Of a DNA stretch of 64,000 nt, positions 45,205 through 54,759 are shown in pieces (the first letter of the stretch is position 1; the number at the start of each line of letters is the position of its first letter). The stretch is from Hygrophila difformis (taxonomy: Eukaryota; Streptophyta; Magnoliopsida; Lamiales; Acanthaceae), in the NCBI GenBank assembly GCA_030278955.1, contig JAOANR010000010.1, positions 15,483,086 to 15,547,085 of the forward strand, given 5' to 3'. The notes below the pieces were generated by a model. It saw nothing but the letters and a program-made list of their open reading frames with translations, made no database searches and was not told where the DNA came from. The position numbers and the translations under genes are program-made.

Positions 45205-45927
45205 GTGGTACCTCCCTTCGACCTGGTGAGGACACTTCTACACAAGCCAGCATTGAAGGATCGCCAGGCTAAATGGGCTATGAAGATCAGTCCCTTCACT
45301 CTTATACACGTTCTTCAGAAAGCGGTCAAGGGACAGGCTTTAGCTGACTTCCTAGCTCAACACCCCCTGTTAACAGTGCCAGAGGATCCCAGTGAGGCCT
45401 CCTTCATAGGATTCGAACCTTGGGAACTAACCATTGATGGATCGTGTGCAAGCAGTGGCTCAGGAGCCGGTATTACGATCACTAGCCCTCTGGGGCAGCA
45501 CTGGAAGCTTGCTCGGGAAGTGGAACCGGACACCACCAACAATCAAGCGGAATATGAAGCTCTGATATTCGGCCTGGAGGCAGCGCTACTCAAGGATGCA
45601 AAATCCATTACAATTTTTGGAGACTCTCAAGTTATCCTGAAACAACTAACAGGAGACTATGAATGCAAGAGTCCAAGGCTGATTAAGTGCTACGAGACAC
45701 TACCGTCACCCACCTACCTAGAAGCCAAAATCAAGAGGCCAATGAGGCTGCTCAACTTGCTTCAGGCTGGCAGACGGGTCGCCCTAGGGGGGCACCATGC
45801 ATCGCCGCTATCACGAATGAGTCTGAAGACCAACAAGGAGTCCAACTTCCAGATTCAAGTGATGACTGGAGGACTGAGATCACGCGGTACCTCGAAGACC
45901 CATCATCTGGAGGAGACAGCTCGCTAA
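45205..45927 (+). pseudogene. Second, archaeal-type RNase H of the Tat/Retand element
   Basis: After the RNase H connector (TLLHKPALKDRQAKWAM) the segment 45415-45690 reads as an archaeal-type RNase H. It has ELTIDGSCASSGSGAGI (first Asp at 45436), NNQAEYEALIFGL (catalytic Glu) and ITIFGDSQVI (catalytic Asp). This extra domain is diagnostic for the Tat lineage. The frame is lost near 45690, so the last part of this reading frame is spurious. Confidence 0.9.
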
Positions 45928-47117
45928 AAATCAAAGCTTTGCGATACACATTGATAAATGGTGATTTATTCCGCAAGGCAGTCGATGGATTGCTGATTAA
46001 ATGTGTAATGGGAGAAGCTAAGTTAGTAATGGGAGAAGTCCACGAGGGCATATGTGGCTCCCACCGGGCAGGACCTAACATGAGATTGAGTATTCATCGC
46101 CATGGATACTTCTTGCCAACCATCATGGAAGACTGCATCATCTATACTCGAGGGTGCGAAGCTTGCCAGAAGCATGGGCCGATTCAAAGAGTTCCGGTGG
46201 AGGAATTACACACAGTCATCAAGGCTTGGCCATTCCGTGGCTGGGGGATGGACGTCATTGGAAAAATTCATCCACCGTCATCTAAGAATCACGCATTCAT
46301 ACTAGTGGCCACTGACTACTTCACCAAATGGGTAGAAGCGTGGCCAATGAGGAAGATTGACCAAAACGATGTGATTAAGTTCGTGACTGAGCTCATACAT
46401 CGATTTGGAATCCCCCAAACGATCACCGCTGATCAAGGCACTGTGTTTACTAGTGAGAAATTTTTAGCTTTTGCTAAACAATTCGGGATTCGCATATATC
46501 ATTCCACCCCATACTACCCCCAAGCAAACGGTCAAGCTGAGGCCACCAATAAGATCTTGATAGGTATGATCAAGAAGGCAGTAGGTGAGAAACCAAGGAA
46601 ATGGCATGAGGCTTTGTCAGAGGTCCTATGGGCTTACAAAAACTCTAAATCTGCAGCCACTGGCTTCACAACATACTACCTGACCTATGGTCATGTCGCC
46701 GTTCTACCTTTAGAGATCACTGTCCCTTCTCTAAGAGTGGCCCAGCAGCATCACTTAGACTTAACTAAGTATGAAGAGGCCATGTTGCAAGAGTTAGAGA
46801 CAGCAGATGGCGACAAGCTTACGGCTCTGGAATATATCCGTCACCAAAAGATGAGGATTGCAAGACATTATGACAAGAAGGTTCGAGGCAAAACCTTTAG
46901 CGAGGGGGACCTAGTATAGAAGGTGATACTACCATCGGGGGTGCGTGATAATGAAACAGGCAAGTGGTCTCCAAATTGGGAAGGACCATTCATTGTAACA
47001 CAAAGACTACTTAATGGTGCATACAAACTGATGGATATTGATGGTCAAGAGCACAAACAAAGCATAAATGCAAAATATCTCAAAGTGTTCTATCCATCAG
47101 TATGGGAATCCGAGTAA
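45687..47117 (+). pseudogene. Integrase of the Tat/Retand element
   Basis: In the frame after the shift at about 45690. A zinc-binding H-H-C-C region ends CEACQKHG (about 46160-46180). The catalytic core shows D (46251, GMDVIGK), D (46431, TADQGTVFTS) and E (46539, NGQAEATNK), a D,D35E spacing. A stop at 46917 (from the usual W of DLVWK) splits off the C-terminal part 46923-47117, which ends WESE and a TAA. No chromodomain is visible. Confidence 0.92.
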
Positions 47118-48688
47118 GGAACATAAGTGCATAAAAAATTGGCCAATCACAAGCTCAGCCAAAAAAGTAGCAATAATATCCTAAAACAAAGACAAGAGGG
47201 TACTGAAAAGTAAAGCAATACTAGATACTAGAGGGGCATTATCCCATCACCTAGTGTGCGATCATACATAATGGCCCGCTGATCACGAGTCCGCCCGAAA
47301 ATGTCCGTCAGACAAGCAAGTGATGCTCCGGAAAACTAGATGGCGGCCCGAGGAGATGGGGATGGCGGCTCCGACGATCCCCGAGGTGGCGGCTCTCCGG
47401 GTGGCGGCCGGAACAGGTTGGCGGCCCTGCTGGTGGCGGCCCCGAGCAAAGCGATGACGGCTGGCGGCCGGGCGCGAGAAGACTGGTGGCGGCCCTTCCC
47501 AATGTTTGGTGGCGCTCCAAACCTTCAACGGCGACCTTCAAGGGATGGCGGCACTCGAGAGGGGAGTTGGTGGCGGCCTCCCGGTCCAATGCTGGCGGCC
47601 TTCAACAGCTTTCAGTTGGCGGCCGGAGCTGGCTGGAGGCGGCTTGGAACAGATCCGGAGCACAAGGGTGGTGGCTGCCCAGGGTTGATGGCGGTGGCGG
47701 CCTCATGCAGAAGGGGATGGCGGCCTCCTCTGAAGCAAGGGATGGCGACCCTTGGGTGTTGGCGGCCCTTCGGGTGGCGGCCAAGGCGTGTGATGATGGC
47801 GGCCCCTTGTCCAATGTTGGCGGCCGTCTTGAAGACGGGTGGCGGCCTCTCACAGGGGTGGCGACTGCCACTGGAAACAAGGCTGGCGGCCCGAGGCACC
47901 CTGGCGGCCCACGCGCAGGGGTGGCGACGGCTCTCCGATCACAATGAAGATGGCAGCGCTGGGGTTCTTCAGTGAAGGCCTTTCGGAGCAGACGATGGCG
48001 GCTTCGTATGGAGTGGCGGTCGACTCCCTTCTCTGCGATGGCGGCTCGGAAACTGAGGGGAGATGGCGGCGGCAGCTGAGAAACTTGATGGCGGCGCTTG
48101 GGAGAGAAATGGATAGCGGCCGAGGAACTTGTGCTCGGGAGGCTTCTCTCGATCAACATGGCGGCCTGACACTCCGCTGGCGGTCCCGAACAGAAGGGGT
48201 GGCGGCGGCCTTGAAACGAAAAGGTGGCGGCGGCCTCTGGCAAGGGGGATGGTGGCCTCGCGGGCAAGAGATGGCGGCCCGTGGAGATGGAGATGGCGGC
48301 CTCCAGGTGCAAGGGTGGCGGTCTCCAGGGGCGGCCAAGGCGCACAGATGGCGGCCTCGTGCGAGTGGCGGCCTTTGGTACGTGGCGGCCTTCGATGAGG
48401 ATGGCGGCCTCCGGAACGCAGGCGGTGGTGGCCTCCGGAGTAGAGACGGCGGCCTCCGGAGCAAAGAGGGCTGGCGGCCTGGCTCGGTGTGGGCAGCGGC
48501 GTTCGAGGCAGCGATGAAGATGGCGGCTGAGTGGCGGCGCTTGACGGCGGTTTCCTGGTGGCCGGCGGCAAAGGCAAGGAGTGAGATGAAGATGAGGCAT
48601 AATGGGCCTCGATGGACCTCCGAACCTAAATTAAGCGCGCAAATTTATCTTAAATTGTTAATCAGACAAAATGCGCGAGGGGGGCATC
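47118..48688 (+). other. 3' non-coding segment and polypurine tract of the Tat/Retand element
   Basis: Between the integrase stop and the 3' LTR. It includes the GGCGGCC array described separately, a short AT-normal stretch at each end, and the polypurine tract GCGAGGGGGGCATC directly before the LTR. Confidence 0.85.
47340..48560. repeat. GGCGGCC-rich degenerate array
   Basis: About 1.2 kb with roughly 45 copies of (A/G)TGGCGGC(C/T) spaced irregularly at about 15-40 bp. The intervening sequence is purine-biased and unlike its neighbours. Long open frames on both strands result from the composition and are not genes. Confidence 0.85.
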
Positions 48689-49373
48689 TGTTAACACAAC
48701 AAAAAAATATATGTATTAAGGCCCAATGAAATCACTTGTCTAAAACTGTAAATGGCCCACTAGAAAATATATCAAGGCCCATCCGATGTCTAAATTGCCC
48801 GGCCCAGTCCGTGAAGATATATCCGGAAGAAGGGACACATCTTCGAAGGCCCAGTCGGCGAAAATATATCCGGAAGAGATGACGCACCTTCAAAGGCCCA
48901 TTGAAAATATATCCGGAATAGAGGACGCATCTTCAAGGCCCGGAAGAGAATGGGCTGAAAGAGAGGATGTAGGGTTTAGGGCAGGATACCCTAGAAGTCT
49001 CATACAAAATCAAGAAGAGATCGAGCAAGGAAGCCTTAACTAAGGAGACGAATCACTAACCATGGAAATAAATCAGAGTGAGGGCGTCAGCTAAGGAAAC
49101 AAATCAGGACGGGTGGAGCGTTCATGGCTTGATTTGAGGATTCACCATCACTATATAAGTGCAAGGTGACACTACAAGCAGGACACCTCCAACACTCCTT
49201 TGAGAGCCGCACTTTATTTTCTTTATATTCCTTCTGCATTTTACTGCTTTATGTTTTCCCAATTTCTTTACAGCTTTCATTTAATTCCTGCACTTTTCTA
49301 TTTTTACTGTAATCTTTCCCCAAGTTCTTCAATAAAAGAGAGATCATTTTCTCCCAAATTTTCACTGTTAACA
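48689..49373 (+). repeat. 3' LTR of the Tat/Retand element
   Basis: 685 bp, nearly identical to 38891-39566, with an extra 8 bp (CTGTAAAT region near 48745) and one extra A near the start. Followed by the GGAGT duplication. Confidence 0.92.
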
Positions 49374-49378
49374 GGAGT

Positions 49379-50250
49379 GGTCTTACATTGTGCTAAAATA
49401 AAATAGGTCCGGCACAAGTTTGATGTTGGCATTAATTAACACACAAACACATCCGTAGCAAAGTTGAATTGGAATTGAACTTTATTTTTTATAATAAGCA
49501 TAAACAAAATAAATCTATTCCTTTTCGATGTCCCCGTCTTATTTTTTTACCACTATTTAATGGGACCATCTTTAATTATATAAGAAGTAAAAATTATAAT
49601 TCAACGATGATCAGTACTCCACCGATCAACGACTAGTTGCACCACGTTATTGATATAGTAGTATAATATTAGTATGTCGACCAGTGTGAATAAATTAATA
49701 TTAACGACCAGTTTTCTTGGATGTGTATGTTGTGACTTGTGAAACGGATAAGTTAAAATAATATTATTACATTGATCGATTTCTTATTTGTCCCATTTCA
49801 TATTTCTGTTACAATTTCCTTTAATTTCTTCATCACATCAGCTTTTTGCCATCATTTATTTTTTTTCTTTCATTTTCTATCCTGGACGCTTGATCCCAAA
49901 TTCACCCAAAAAATTCAATATAATATTGGATGTGTTTACTTTTAGTGATGAAGCGAACAGTTAGTTTTTGATAAATTATTTATCAATATTTATATAAGAA
50001 TTCAATATTAATGAGCTAATTCATGACTAATGAATCTCATTAAATTAATTGGAGAAATTTAAGTTTATTGAATTAGATTAAATTAATTAATCAAAATTTC
50101 AGTTCAACTAGAGGCTTGCAAACCCTTAAAGTGGAGAACCACTAAAGAATTCATGGTAATTATATATCCACGTTAAGTGATTAGGGCTATTATATACAAG
50201 ACGCGATACAAATAAGTTAATTCATATAGATCAATCGATACTCGCGCGTT
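49379..50250. other. AT-rich intergenic sequence with dispersed duplicates
   Basis: The segment 49690-49880 resembles 61110-61260, and 49400-49480 resembles 50945-51005. No coding signal. Confidence 0.55.
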
Positions 50251-50380
50251 GTCAAATGGATAATGGAAGCACATGATACATAAATTACAAAAAAATAGAG
50301 ATGATGGATATAGAGCAAATGAAAATTCGAATCCCAACCATAAGGTTAAAACTAAACTGAGTTTTCCGATCCCCAATTCA
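50251..50380 (-). mobile_element. tRNA-derived SINE, minus strand, decayed
   Basis: GGAAGCACATGATACATAAA, TTACAAAAAAATAGAGATGA and the box B complement ATTCGAATCCCAACC followed by ATAAGGTTAA place it in the same family as 9956. Confidence 0.6.
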
Positions 50381-50486
50381 TATAATAATTAATCAAATCA
50401 AAATGAATCAATTTCCCATTATACAAAAGTAAAGATCGATAACCTAGTGCCCTTATGTAAACTCAAACCTATTTTCACGACCACAG

Positions 50487-50549
50487 AAAAATTATATATA
50501 GAAGGGTGACATTTTTGGGGTCAATGTCACCCTTCTATATATAATTTTT
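50487..50549. repeat. Perfect 27-bp inverted repeat with a 9-nt loop
   Basis: The left arm AAAAATTATATATAGAAGGG then TGACATT (50487-50513) is the exact complement of 50523-50549. The loop is TTTGGGGTC. It could be the core of a small foldback element or could form a strong RNA hairpin. Confidence 0.85.
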
Positions 50550-51050
50550 AAATACAGAGCCCTATTTATATGGACATGGGCCACTTTAACTATTACCAAT
50601 TGAGTTTGGGTTAGAGCCTCTAAGTCCATTTTCTTTCTGACAACCTCAACCCTATGCAACCGTTTTTGGTTAACGACACTCAAGTGTGTGTATGTGATAT
50701 GTAGTATCAATTTAATTTATTTTTGAAATACACATAATATGGTTTTCAAAAAATTCAACTAAAATAGTATTATTAAGTAAAATTAGTTAAAAAATAAAAA
50801 TAAAATTATGATTGCATTTTAGGAAACAAATTTGAATTTAATGGGTTGAAAAATAAGCAAAAGTAAAACAAAAAAGAGAACACACAATTTGTACGCAAAA
50901 CCAAAGAAAGGTAACTTGTCCAACTCCTCTACTTGTTGATAGCAAGTTCAATGTTGACATTATTACAACACAAAGTTGAATTGTATATTGAAGTTCGATT
51001 TCGCCATTTATAAGTCTTATTAATACAAACATATGTCAGTCGCCATTCAT
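50550..51050. other. AT-rich intergenic sequence
   Basis: No gene. 50945-51005 resembles 49400-49480. Confidence 0.5.
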
Positions 51051-51054
51051 AATA

Positions 51055-51415
51055 GGGATTACGGTGCAATCACCAAATCCCGCAGCACATTAAGGCACCA
51101 ATCCCAACCGTTCGTTTAAGATCCAACGGTCCAAAATGTAAAAGGGTAAAATTGTCCAAAATTTTTTTTAATGTCATCGCTGAAAAATACACATAAGGTC
51201 ATCGCTGAAGAACATTATGTATGTCGCTGAAATGAACACAGTATGTCGCTGAAATATACTACAATGCATCGCTGAAATATACTATAGTGCGTCGCTGAAA
51301 TATATTAAACCAAAGAATTAGGGTTTCAACTTTTACGTACGAAGTCGCTGAAATGCACCATATATCGTTGAAAAATACTATAGCTTATCGTTGAAAAATA
51401 TTATAGCTTATCTGG
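51055..51415. mobile_element. Truncated second copy of the TTTCAGCGAC Mutator-type element
   Basis: Starts GGGATTACGGTGCAATCACC, and its first 75 bp align with the reverse complement of the right end of the 28328-29019 element. It is followed by (A/G)TCGCTGAAATATACT repeats, the complement of the TTTCAGCGAC array. The far end is not found. Confidence 0.7.
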
Positions 51416-51721
51416 TTATTTTTTTTCTTTGGTCTTATGATGGCAGAATTTGGGAAGAATGAATTGATATTAAAAAGCTAATTAAACTGAAAGAGAAGAG
51501 AATGGACAGGTTTGGCAGAAAGTGAGAGTGACCGATCGGTCTCCTCCTTTTTAAAGATGCTGAAATCTTGATTTTGTTGAGATATGGAGTGATTGATTTA
51601 ATCTAGATCCAAATATACACTAAACATACGATTTGGAGTCAGTATAATGCTGTTTAGGATCCCAAAAATCGATTAGATATGATTTAAATCTTTTGGATTC
51701 GCGGATTTTTCAAAAATTCGC

Positions 51722-52075
51722 GTCGGTGGTGCCGAAAGTGGCGCTTAAAGGCCAATTTAGGCGCCACACAGTGAGTGTGGCGCATATTAAAAATAAAATA
51801 AAATTTAAAATAATTCCGCGGCGCCAAAAGTGGCGCTGAAGAGGGGTTTTAGGCGCCGCACAGTTGATGCGGCGCATCCTGAAGCAAACTTGGAAAAATC
51901 CTTATTTTGCGGCGCCGAAAGTGGCGCTTCGGGGCAGATTTAGGCGCCGCCAAGCACATGCGGCGCATTCTGGAAAAACTTAGAAAAATTTCTAAGTTTC
52001 TTGGCGCATAAAGTGGCGCTGGAAGGCATTTTTAGGCGCCACCAAGCACATGTGGCGCATTCTGTGCCAAATTCG
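51722..52075. repeat. Four-copy GGCGCC-rich minisatellite
   Basis: Units of about 85-100 bp start (G)GCGCCGAAAGTGGCGCT, continue to TTTAGGCGCC and (G/T)GCGGCGCAT, and end in an AT-rich spacer. They begin near 51730, 51829, 51915 and 52003. Each holds self-complementary GGCGCC blocks. It lies just downstream of the minus-strand transposon-protein pseudogene. Confidence 0.85.
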
Positions 52076-52500
52076 GGCAGAATGTCTTTTTCCTAAGTTC
52101 ATCCCCATGATGTCCAACATCTCCAAATCACTCAACAATACCAATTTCACTTCTTCCACACCTCAATCAAGTCCAAATACACTTCATTGATCTTTTTAAC
52201 AGTTCAAAACAAATCAATCTAACATGCTATTGGTAAGAGCTACTTTATTGAATTTAAAAACAACTAAAAACCTTATAAGCTAAACAGAAACTATCTAATG
52301 CTTCTTAAAACCAAAACAACTAAAGTAACGCCATTGACATATTTAAAATAACAAAATAACATGAATAGAGTTTAGGACAATGCAATTTTGTCACCAAATG
52401 AAAAATTACTAAAACGTAGCAAAATGAAAATGGAGTCAAATACATAGGCCTATCAATACATATCATCTATTACGATCACAAGCGTATCGATCACTCATAA
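52076..52500. other. Downstream flank of the transposon-protein pseudogene
   Basis: A/C-rich plus strand, no frame or repeat. Possibly the old 3' untranslated part of the minus-strand gene. Confidence 0.4.
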
Positions 52501-53810
52501 TCAGTCAGAATCCTCATCTTCGTCATCCTCATTGTCTCCTACCTCCTCAGATCCATCTCCAGCATCAGCATCCTCAGCATCATCATCATCTCCATCCTCG
52601 CCGCCATCTCCAGAGCCTACATAGTCCTTATCATCATCGTCCTCAGAAGGTGTCTGAGGAGCGACATATCTCTGTCCTAAGCTCTGGGACATGAAGTACT
52701 CCAGTCGGGTTGCGTGGTAGGCCTGAGCTCATGCATTCTTGGCTATCTGATCAGCCAAGAAATGGTGCCTTTGAGCTGCAAGTAAGGCATGCCCATTCAC
52801 CGTGTTCAGTAAGTTCTGTTAGTTCATCAATAATGTCCTAGCCCACTCAGGCTCTCCCTGATACTGCTGTGACTGCTGTGACTGTTGTGGCTGAGCTCTG
52901 CCTCGCCCTCTACCTCTGCCCCTACCACCTCGTGCACCCCGGGTGGACTGTGAAGGAGCCTCAGAATGCTCCTGGCTACCCTGTGATGGTGCAGGTGGTG
53001 ACTGCCTAGGCAACTCTCTGGGAAGTATCATAGGTTGGCATCTTATGCCAGGCAACTTGAAGTTCTTCTTCCCAAATGGAATCGGAGGCCTCATTCTCCA
53101 ATCTCTATCAAATTGTCCCTTGTTCACCCCTACTTGGGCACAAAGAAGCCATATCAAACTAGGGAACATAAGGGCTGACCTCTTAGACACCCCCGGTGTC
53201 TGTCTCAGCTCAAGTGATACAAGCTCTCCCATATTGATCGGGCTCCCCATCTTGAGGCAGTACGGTACATATAAGTCCAGGGCATTGGGTCCAGAAGTGT
53301 GAGTCGAAGGACTCAATCTCGACCTATAAAACATGAGGAGCTGGTACATAGGAGCATCCATGTCAGGCCCATGTAGCCTACTCATGTCATCATCATCATA
53401 CGTGAGGATGTCCTACTGGCCCTCAAACATAGACATTAGCACAATTTTCTTAAAATCTTCCCTGTCACCAGCTCTCATAACCGGCTCCCAGAAGTCTCTG
53501 CCATAGGGCACATCCACTACTCCAAATATCTGATTAATGTGCTGAGGAGTGATGGGCACTCTGACCCCAAAAATCCAAGAATCCTCCTCCTCAGCATTGG
53601 CTAGAAATAGCCTAGTCAGCTCCCAGGAGTATGATCCAGCTGGGTGTCGCACAAATCTCTCCCAACCACTGGATCTAATAGCATCTCGAAGCAAGGGGTG
53701 CTGTAAGTCTCTCTCTGAGAATCCTCTATCTGCAATGATCCTCTTCTTGTGAAGTCTTTTGTATAGATCATATGCCCTGGCACTCCTGAATATGGTGGCA
53801 TCAAAATCGA
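52501..53810 (-). pseudogene. Pseudogene resembling 'putative plant transposon protein' family
   Basis: One minus-strand frame runs from about 53810 to a TGA at 52501, about 435 codons, broken by three stops (53413-53415 TAG, 52819-52821 TAA, 52729-52731 TGA) and no frameshift. The N-terminal part (SSGWERFVRHPAGSYSWELT, FGVRVPITPQHINQIFGV) has the pattern of the plant-specific domain described as a putative plant transposon protein, usually found in repeat-associated genes. The middle includes a predicted RNA-binding-like RGGRGRGRGRG stretch and Q/S-rich tracts. The C-terminus is strongly acidic (EDDDDKDY, EDGDDDDAED). No start codon remains: the 5' side runs into a LINE fragment. Function unknown; family assignment from memory of the motif pattern. 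Confidence 0.6.
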
Positions 53811-53814
53811 AAGA

Positions 53815-54755
53815 AACCCCAATATTTCCTGTAAAGACACCGCATTATCCACTGGCCCACATCCAGGAAGAAAGGCAGACTGATGCCACGATATAGAGGA
53901 CTGAAGAACAGGTCTAAGTCTCGAAACCAACACTTCAGTAAGAACTTTGTAGAGGACATTACAAAGTGTGATCGGGCAAAAGTGTTTGAAAGAGGTAGGA
54001 GGGTTAATCTTTGGGAGCAGGTAGATACAGGCTTTAGTGAGACCTGAAGGCAGAGTTCGGTCATCAAAGGCCTTTTGAATATACTCAAAGATGTAAGGAC
54101 CAATAACCGACCAATAGGTTTTATAAAAAGCCCAGGAAAACCATCCAGACCCGACACAGAGTAAGCATTCAAATCATTGATGACATTAGAGACTTCCTCT
54201 AATGAAACATCAGTCGAAAGGTTTTCTACATGCTGCCCAGAAATATGGTTCAAGGGAGGGAAAGACATGTCATCTCCTATAGCAGAATTAGACATAAGCT
54301 TAGGAGGGGATACCAAGAATAAATTGGTAAAATAATCTTTTGCATGCAGAGGGAGCAACTGATCATCATCACACCACTCTCCATCGGAAGAAAGATCCCA
54401 TGGATCCTATACCTGTGACGATTAGATTTGGCGCAAGCATGGAAATATGATGCATTACGGTCCCCCAGTCTAATCCATTTTTCCCTGGCCCTGAAACCAA
54501 TACACTTCCTCTTGAGCAAGAATTATATCCAATTCCTTACGTAATTCAGCCTCCTAATAAGTAAGTCTGGCCGAGTCGATATTTTCCAATGACCGACTGA
54601 TCGCTTCAATCCTTTTAAAAATTTTAACCTTGCGCCACTTGAGATTACCAACAGTGCTGCGTTGAAACGCAATAGAATCATTCCCCACATGTTTTAAACG
54701 ATCACAAATAGAGCTAGCATTTTTATTCCAAGCATTAGCTACAATAGCCGGGTAG
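53815..54755 (-). pseudogene. LINE (non-LTR retrotransposon) reverse-transcriptase fragment
   Basis: Decayed minus-strand frames carry LINE landmarks: an AWNKN..I..RLKH linker (about 54745-54600), GDRNASYFHACAK (about 54450), SLEEVSNVINDL and SVSGLDGFPG (about 54200-54130), and WHQSAFLPG..PVDNA (about 53900-53830). Stops and at least two frameshifts break it. Both ends are missing, and its 3' end abuts the transposon-protein pseudogene. Confidence 0.8.
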
Positions 54756-54759
54756 TCCG

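Larger units (their letters stand above)
38891..49373 (+). mobile_element. Ty3/Gypsy retrotransposon of the Tat/Retand type, complete in layout
   Basis: 10.5 kb, LTRs of 676 and 685 bp beginning TGTTAACACAAC and ending CACTGTTAACA, flanked by target duplication GGAGT (38886-38890 and 49374-49378). The order is gag, protease, reverse transcriptase, RNase H, a second 'archaeal-type' RNase H, integrase. A long non-coding GC-rich segment and a polypurine tract (GCGAGGGGGGCATC, about 48675-48688) follow. A second RNase H placed before integrase marks the Tat clade. By eye the LTRs differ by about 17 substitutions plus an 8-bp and a 1-bp indel, so the insertion is fairly recent. The primer site after the 5' LTR (AATTGGCACGCGTC) was not assigned to a tRNA. 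Confidence 0.93.

Noticed and set aside
47602..48600. 332-codon minus-strand open frame, and plus-strand frames at 47340-47975 and 47839-48729
   Set aside because: They overlap on both strands of the GGCGGCC array. Composition explains the lack of stops, and no domain is visible.
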